A stretch of 64,000 bases of DNA from Alphaproteobacteria bacterium (GTDB taxonomy: Bacteria > Pseudomonadota > Alphaproteobacteria > Bin95), in contig JACKII010000002.1 in the NCBI GenBank assembly GCA_020638555.1, forward strand, positions 1-64,000. The letters run 5' to 3'. Under the pieces are notes generated by a model, which saw only the letters and a program-made list of their open reading frames with translations, searched no databases and was not told the origin of the DNA. Positions 28,001-37,000 of the stretch are shown one piece after another; positions within the stretch are counted from its first letter, which is position 1; every line of letters begins with the position of its first letter. A program made the position numbers and the translations under genes.

Positions 28001-31000
28001 CGAGGACGGCGACGATCTCGAAATCGACAGCCGCCGCGGCTCGGCCGCCGTGGACCTGACCCAGATCGGCGACGACGTCGCCCTCGAAGCCATCGACAAT
28101 ATCTGGCTGACGGAGACGGCGGAAGAACTGCGCCTGGTCTTCGCCCACACCTATGACGGCCTGATCCGCCTGACCGTGAACGAAAGCGCCGACCCGACCT
28201 CGACCGGCGAGGACCTGGAACTGATCCAGAACGGCTCCGCCCGCTTCGCCGAGGACAACGGCGTGATCCCGCCCGGCGATCATGTGGACGCCGACCGCAT
28301 TTTCGCGCACGGTATGATCTATGCCGAACAGGGCTCGGTCGAACTGCGCGTCGCCGACGACGTCACGCTGGACGACAACAGCCAGATCGTGGCCGGCCTC
28401 GGCATCATCGTGCGCGGCGACTTTGCCGACGCCGACCTGCATTTCGGCACCGAAATGGTGCTGCGCGGCATGATCGTCGCCGGCGCCATGCTGACGACGG
28501 CCGGCAGCCGCAACGGCGGCATCCCGGTCGGCGTTTCGACGCCGGACCTGAGCGCCGCGCCGGCGCCGGGCGAGGCGGGCTATGAGGACCGCCTGACCCA
28601 GATTTTCGGCGGCAGCGACATCGACTTCTTCCAGTTCGGCGACGAGACCGGTGCCGCCGGCACGACCACGTGGGGCGAGGACGGCTACATTTTCCTCGGC
28701 TCCAAGACGCGCGTCTATGGCAGCGCCGACGCCGACACCGGCGTCTACGACAATCCGGGCGCAATGCCAGCGTTTGTCGATATGAACGACGGCGAGGATC
28801 ACTTCACCGTCTTCTATCTGCAGGACACGGCGACCCAGACCTCGCCGCAGACCGCGGACGTGGTGGCCGAGCACACCCTGACCCTCGATGGCCAGGCCGA
28901 TACCGACTACTACGCGGTGCACACGCTGGGCTCGAACGGTGAGGATCAGCGCAACTACATCATCAACGTCCTCGACACGGGCGAGGAGTTCGATGGCGTC
29001 GACGAGCTGACCATTTTCGGCCTCGACAACACCGACCCGGACGCGAACGGCTCCGACCTGGTGGATGGCTCGTTCGTGCGCAAGCCGACCGACGACATCT
29101 TCCTGCTGCGCGCGGCCAGCTATCTGCCGCACGAAATCGCGGACCGGCCCGGCTATGTGGCGCTGCTGCATGGCGAGCTGGACCCCTATCAGGACGTCAT
29201 TTTCGGCAACGAGCCCTCGAACGAGGTGCAGCGCATCAACTACGACACCGGCCTGAACGGTCGCCTGATCGTGGAGGGCGGCGGCGGCAACGACGCCTTC
29301 TTCTCCGACGACGCCACGGTGACGACGACGCTGGACGGCGGCCTGGGCGACGACCAGTTCCAGGTCGGCCAGATCTTCGGTGAGAAGCGCAATGTCGAAG
29401 ACGGCAACCTGCTGGACCAGGATGTCTTCCCCGATCTGGTCGCCACCACCCGCGGCTGGCTGAGCCAGGGCATTTCCGCGCCCATGGTGGTCCAGGGCGG
29501 CACCGGCAATGACGAGTTCCGCGTCTATTCCAACCAGGCCGAACTGCGCCTGGAAGGCGACGACGACAACGACCTGTTCATCGTCCGCGCCTTCGCGCTG
29601 GCGGCGACGGTCGATTTCGACTGGAACAATGACGGCAGCATCGACGCGCTCGACCTGGACGACGGCGTTGCCGTGCTGAACGAGCTGCAGAGCCTCGCGG
29701 ACGCGACGAACTCGGATCAGGCCATCACCGACCTGAGCCTCGCCTCGCTGCTGGGCACGCCGGAGGCCGATGCGACCTACCGCCAGTATCTGCGCGACAA
29801 CCTGCCGACCGACGGCGGCCCGACCAACTATCGCTTCGACGTCAACGACGACCTGAACATCAACTATCTCGATCTGTTGCTGACGCCCAACGACGTCACC
29901 GACGACGAGATCGTGCTGGATCAGGACGGCGTGGCCGTGCCGCAGATCGGCCTCGGCTTCTCCATCGCCCAGGCGCCGGACATCCGCGCCGGCGGCGGCC
30001 AGGACGAGGTGCGCTACAACGTCAACGCTCCGGTTTCGGTCGAGGGCGGCACCGGCTTCGACAAGCTGGTCATTCTCGGCACCGAATTCCCGGACGACAT
30101 CGCCATCACCAAGGACGGCATTTTCGGCGCCGGCCTGAATGTCCGCTACTCCACCATCGAGGTGGTCGAGGTCGACGGCCTGGAAGGCGATGACGAGTTC
30201 TTCATCCAGTCCACCGCTTTCGGCGTCGCCTATCGCGTCATCGGCGGCCTGGGCTCCGACACGATCAACGTGGCGGGCGACGTGACCGAGGATATCGTCA
30301 CGCGCGAGCTGGAGGGCGTCTCCGGCGCGGTGAACCATATTGTCGGGTCCGAGGACGATCCGCTCTATGACGGCCTGCCGATCGACGGCTTCAACTACAA
30401 CGTCACCACGGACGGCGAAGGCCTCGTCGTCATCGACGAGGGCACCGACGGCTTCACGGCCGTGCGCGAGGGCGATGCGGTGCGCGAGGTCGACAGCTAC
30501 ACCGTCAAGCTCGCCAAGCCGCTGGCCGCCGGCGAGGTGGTCTATGTGACCGTCTCGGCCGCCCGTTCGCCGGAAGAAGAGCGCAACGACACGCTGATGA
30601 ACCCGGCGCCGCTGCCGAACGGCCCTGGCGACACCATCTGGCTCAGCACGGTCGCTCCGGGCGACCCCGTCACTCCGTCCGACTTCCAGCACTTGGAGCC
30701 GTACGACGCCAACGGCAACGGTATGATCGATGCGGACGAATTGCTGGTCGAGAACCGCGCCGTGGTGCTGCGCTTCGATCACACCAATTTCGGCACCGCA
30801 CAGACCGTGTGGCTCTATGCGGTCGATGACACGCGCGCCGAGGGCGACCGCGTCGTGGTGGTGCAGCACTCGGTGATCTCGAACGTTGCTGACTACGACG
30901 CCATCGACGTGCGCAATGTCGAGGTGGAGGTCCGCGACAACGACACGCCGGGCGTCTATGTGACCGAAGTCGATGCCATGGGCAACGAGGACGGCCGCAC

Positions 31001-34000
31001 GCTGGTGGTCGAGGGCGACGCCATCACCAGGCTCAGCGACCAGATCCAGGTGTCGCTGGCCTCGCAGCCGGCCGGAACGGTGGTCGTGGACATCGTGCTG
31101 AACGATTTCGCCGACAAGGCCATCGAACTGGTCAATACGGATATGAATCCGGATCTGGACATCCTGGTGGGCGCCGCTCGGCAGGATCTGGGCGATGGCC
31201 GCATCGTCGTGGCCCGCGCCACCTTCGACGCGGGCAGCTACGCCACGCCGATCACGGTCGGCATCGAGGCCCGCGACGACTTCGTGCGCGAAGACCCGCA
31301 GACCGCCGTGGTGGAATTCGTCCGCAACGATGCGGAGACCACCGACGCCAACTATGTCTTCCCGAACCTGCGCTCCGATCCGGGCCTGCTCGATGTCGAA
31401 GTGATCGACAACGAGACCGCCGGTGCGGTGGTGTTGCAGGAAGGCGGCGAAACGGTCCTGATCCCGGACGATCTCACCACGACCGGGGTGGGGGAAGATG
31501 AGAGCAACACCCAGGACTACACCATTCGCCTGACCAAGCAGCCGACGTCCGATCCGGACGTGCCGGGCAGCCCGGCGGACGTGGATGTGGCGATCGTGAC
31601 CGACGGCCTGGCCGATGTCGTCCAGATCAATGGCATCGACGCCACCTACCAGACCATCGGCGGCGAGCGTGCCTCGCAGCGCTTCACCGGCTCGATCGTC
31701 TTCGAGGAGGTCGGCGGCAAGCTGACCCTGACCCGCGGCACCGGCGCCGACTTCGGCAGCTTCGTCTCCGACGGTTGGAAGGACGGCGATCTGCTCCGGA
31801 TCGTCGGCACCGCCGGCGGTGCGGTCGATGTCGACGGCGACTACACGGTCGAGACGGTCTCCGAGCAGACCATCACGCTCACCACCACCAATGCCAACGC
31901 CACCGGACAGCCGGCGTTCGAGGTGATGGACGACGTGGTTCTGTCTCTCCTGATCGAGGAAGACATCTGGACCGGCTACGTCAAACACGAAAACGTGCTG
32001 GACGAGCAGTTGAGCCACGAGGCGGGCATGGACGTCTTTGTCGACCGGATCACCCGGGTCGATGCCGGCGGCGCCCTGTTCGCCGACACCGTCAAGGGCT
32101 GGCTCGACCAGGGCTTCCTGGAAGGCCAGCGGGTGCGGATCACCAATCTCGACAATCCGGCCCAGTATATCGACGCCAAGATCGCCATCATCCGCGGCGA
32201 GAACGACACGCTCGACGAGACGATCCAGTTCACGCTGGATCCGGACACCGACGTGCACACCCATGCGGCCTGGCTCGAGGACGCGACCAACCTGCATGTC
32301 GAGGTGAACCGCCTCGCCGTGGTGGCCTCGTTCGACGAGACCAACTGGTACCAGCAGCAGACCGTCACCCTGAAGGCCGACCCCTATTACGAGGTGCCGT
32401 CGACCCGCGAGGGCGTGAAGGTGTTCGCGGTGCAGCCGCACCGTCTGTCGAACCTGCGCGGCCCGCTGGCCGTGGAGGGCGGCCCGACCGGCGCCGACCG
32501 CTCACTGACCAACGGCGTCAAGCTGCCGGGCGAACGGGACGACTTCCTGATCGCCATCGGCGCGCAGCCGCCGGAAAGCCAGCAGATCGACGTTCTCAAC
32601 ATCTTCAACGACGGCAGCCAGGCCGACACCAACGGCGTGCTCACCTCGACCACGCTGCGCGGCTTCGGCATGGCGGAAGACCTGGTCTTCCCGAACGTCT
32701 CCGGCCCGCTCTATGGCGAGGGCGCCGACTCGAACGAGCCGACCGACCTGCTCTATCCGGGCGGCATCAGCTTCGGCAAGGTCAATTTCGGCTCCGGCGG
32801 CGTCAGCACCGAGGGGCTGACCAGCACCGTCGAGGTCGTGAACGTCATGCTGGGCGAGGGCAATGATCGCCTGGACGTGGAAGGCACGCTGAACCCGGCG
32901 GACTTCGTCTCGGCCGAGAACACGTTCACCTTCACGAACAGCTGGGATGGCACCTCCGACCCGAATTTCGGCCTGGTGGCCGACTGGGCGGGCTATGCGG
33001 GCGAGAACATCATCACCCGCGCCGGCTTCGACTGGAAGGCCCAGGGCTTCCTGGCCGGCCAGACCGTGACCATCGAAGGCATGGACGGCCTCGAATGGAC
33101 CGTGCTTGGCGTCGAGGATGCCATCGAGTACTTCGATCCGATGACCGGCGACCCGATCATCAACCCGGCGACGTCAGAGCCGTATCGCGATCCGAACGAC
33201 AACTCGATCCTGATCCTCTCCGGCCCCGACTTCAGCTTTGAAGGCATGTCGCCCGGCGACATCAAGATCGTCGCGGAGGACCTGAAAGTCCTGGAGACGG
33301 TTACGGCCACCGTCGGTGCCGGCGTGCTGACCCGCAGCACCGGCAACTGGGAAGACTCGGGCTTCATCGCGGGCCAGCTGCTGCATGTCGAGACCGAGGC
33401 CGGTTCGCATCAGTTCCGCATCGTCTCGATTTCCGACGACGGCACGACGATGGAGGTGAATGACGGCGACCTGGATGCGCTCGGCGCGCCGGGCGAGACG
33501 GTCACCGGCATCTTCTGGGTGCAGGGGCCCCATGGCGGCCTGACCGTGCTGCACGGCGGCGGCAATCTGGATGTCGACACCATCGGCACGTTCAACCTCG
33601 CCCAGAACGGCGCCGGCGAGACCCTGCTCACGCGCCTGGACGGCCGCAGCTTCGGCACGGTCGACGACGGCATGGGCGGCGAGATCTTCGGCGATGCGCG
33701 CTTCCAGGTCGGCCAGTTGATCCAGCTTGGCGACGAGACGCATGTGCGCCAGATCCTGGAAATCCGCGACGCCGATCCGGACGATTTCGGCATCGCCAAC
33801 CCGTTCAGCACCTGGGGCCGCGCCTCGGTCCTGGTCCTGTCCGACCCGGTTGCGGGCGAGGGGGGCGACACGGTCCTGAGCGTCGGTGCAATGCCGGCAG
33901 ACGGCATGGATCACGCCATCCGCGTTTCGCTCGCCACCCCGGACGTGACCGAGGTGACGGTGGCGGAGGTCGACATTCGCGTCGACCGGCTGATCGCGCC

Positions 34001-37000
34001 CGATGGCACCAACTGGGAGACCGACTACGGTTTCGAGGTCGGCCAGTTCATCGAGATCGACGGCCAGCCGGGCCAGTTCCTGATTGCCGATATCACCGGC
34101 AATGTGCTGCGCATCGCCAACGCCGCGCTCGATCCGTGCGACGATGGCACGGTGACGGTGCGCCTGACCCGGACGGATATCACCCGCACGGGCGGCGCCT
34201 CCGTCGGCGGCGACCACTTCGTCGTGACCGGCGGTGCCGGCCCCGACAGCCCGTTGGTGATCTATGGCGACACCAGCCAGGACGGCGTCTGGTATTCCGG
34301 CCACAGCGGCGACCAACTCGGCATCGAATTCGGCGAAAAGCCGTTCGATCCGTTCGCCGATCTGCCCGACAACGAGCTGGAGGACGACGAGTGGGTGTTC
34401 CCGGTCGCCGTGCCCTTCGGCCAGTACGGCAACGACATCATCGACGCCAGTGCGCTGTTCGCCGACGCCATCTATGACGCCGACGGCATACCGCACGATG
34501 CGGAGGGCAATGTCATCTCCGTCGGCCTGACGGCCTATGGCGGCGCCGGCAACGACCTGATCATCGGCAGCCAGGTGGGCGACCATCTGGCCGGCGGTTC
34601 CGGCAACGACACCATTATCGGCCAGCGCGGCGTCGACCATATCTATGGCGACAGCGGCGTGAACGTGAACATCTTCACGCGCGCGCTGGATATCGCGGTG
34701 ATCGACGCCAGCCCGGCGCCTTCGGCCGATCCGAACACGCCGGAGACCGGCAGCACGTTCGCGCCGGTGGCCTCGCCGGTCCGCGACGACCTGACGGCCG
34801 GCAAGGACACCCTGATCGGCAATGGCGGCGCGCCGGACAACAACCCGGACATCATCTTCGGCGACCACGGCATCGTTACCCAGGACACGTTCGACCCGAA
34901 CCTGCCGGACGTGTTCGCGGCCCCGGGCGAGATCGTCCTGCAGAAGATCCAGACGACGCTGCTGGACAGCATCCTCTCGATCAGTTCGACCGAACTCGAC
35001 AACGGCGCCGACGACATTCTGATCGGTGCCGAGATCGATGACGTCATGATCGGCGGTGGCGGCAACGACATCATCGACGGCGGCATCGGCGACGACCTGA
35101 TCTTCGGCGATGCGGTCACGCTGACCCGCATGGGCGGCGCCGACGACAACCTGCTGGACGACATTCGCAGCCTGCGTTTCCAGACCCTGGCCGGCACGCT
35201 GATGTATTCGCGCTCCGACCGCGAAACCCCCGCCGGCTATGACGAGGCGGGTGCCGATACCAGCGGCGTGCTGCTGGTCTCCCTCGACTCCATGGGCAAC
35301 CCGATCCCGCGCGACTACCGCGACCCGAACGGGCCGCAATGGTGGGCCGAGTACGAGATCGACTATGCCGACACGCACACCAGCGCCATGGATGCGGGCC
35401 TGGCCGGCGTCGGCACGTTCGGCAACGACTACATTGCCGGCGGCCAGGGCAATGACATGATCTTCGGCCAGCTGGGCGACGACGTCATCCAGGGCGACGG
35501 CACGGTTCAGGGCACGATCCTGGATGCGGACGAGATCCAGGCCATTATCGAGGGCGCGAACCTCGATATGGACGACTCGAACGACGTCACCACCCGCCGG
35601 GTGGGCGCGGCCCGCGATCCGGGCGACGCCACGGATCCGATCGGCCCGCTGACGGTCATCCCGGTCGACGTGAACGCGACCGACCTGACCCAGGACGGCG
35701 AGGACTATATCGAGGGCGGCGGCGGTTGCGACGTCGTCTTCGGCGGCCTGGGCCAGGACGACCTGGTCGGCGGTTCGTCCAGCTTCTTCAGCCTGACGAC
35801 GCCGGACGTGCGGCCCGACCACAATGATGTGATCTTCGGCGGCACCGGCGTGCAGATCGACCGCAACGACGCGGACCCGAACGGCGATGCGACGGCGGCG
35901 ATGGACCCGCATTCGCGCGATGCCGACGTGATCGTCGGCGACAATGGCAACATTGTCCGCCTGGTTGGCGTCAACAACACCGACGACCCGTCGGCGCGGG
36001 GCGGGGCGGCGCTCTACCTGCACTTCGCCTATGACACCGACGCCTACAACGCCGACGAGAAGATCATCGCCCGCGGCGTCACGCTGCTTGACTACACGCC
36101 GGGCGGCACCGACTTCGCGCCGGCCCAGGCGATTGCCGACATCTTCGGCGACGACGAGGTGCATGGCGAGACCGGCGACGACGTCATCTACCTGGGCGCC
36201 GGCAACGACATCGCCTTTGGCGACGCCGAGAACGACGACATTTACGGCAATGCCGGCAATGACTGGATTTCCGGCGGCACCGGCATTGACGGTATCCTCG
36301 GCGACGACGGCCGGATCTTCACCAGCCGCAACGAAGCGCTCGCCAATGGCGAGGACTATGGCGCGGCCTATTCCGAAAGCCTCTACGGCGTCTTCAAGCT
36401 GCTGGCCCGCGATCCGGACAGCCGCACCAGTCAGGGCAATGTGATCGACGAGTTGGTCTACACCCCCGGCAAGGTGCAGACCGCCCTGATCAACCGGTCC
36501 GGCGAGTTGCTGAAGTCGGTGGATCTGACACCCTACAGCGTCGACCCGGAGGCGAACCTCTATTCCAACCCGCTGCTGTCCAACCCGCAGCAGGCCGACG
36601 ACGTCATCTTCGGCGGTCTGGGCGACGACTTCCTGCATGGCGGCTCCGGCGACGATGCGATCGCCGGCGGCGAGGCCCTGCCGGACAGCTACACCCAGCT
36701 GTTCGAGAACGGGGTCGAGGTGGGCCTGGTCCGCACCGACTTCACCCGGCCGTGGAACCCCGGCGACATCCTGAAATTCGGCGAGGACACGGACCCCTGG
36801 AACGCGCCGAAGCCGATCCGCAGCCGCCTGGGCGAGTTCTACCTCTATGACGAGTACGATCCGCGCCGCGTGATCCTGTTCAAGGACAACGGTTCGGTTT
36901 GGGATGCCAACGATCCGCAGGATCCGACGCTGTACAAGCAGTACTTCCTGAACCAGCTCGACAACGAGGGTGAGACCTTCCTCGGCTATACCGGGTTCGA

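Noticed and set aside
18636..32441. An antisense open frame of about 4,600 codons across the giant gene
   Set aside because: Its product is an Arg/Asp/Gly/His-rich sequence without recognisable domains. GC-rich codon usage on the sense strand leaves few antisense stops, so it is a shadow; the sense frame has clear RTX, Calx-beta and metzincin motifs.
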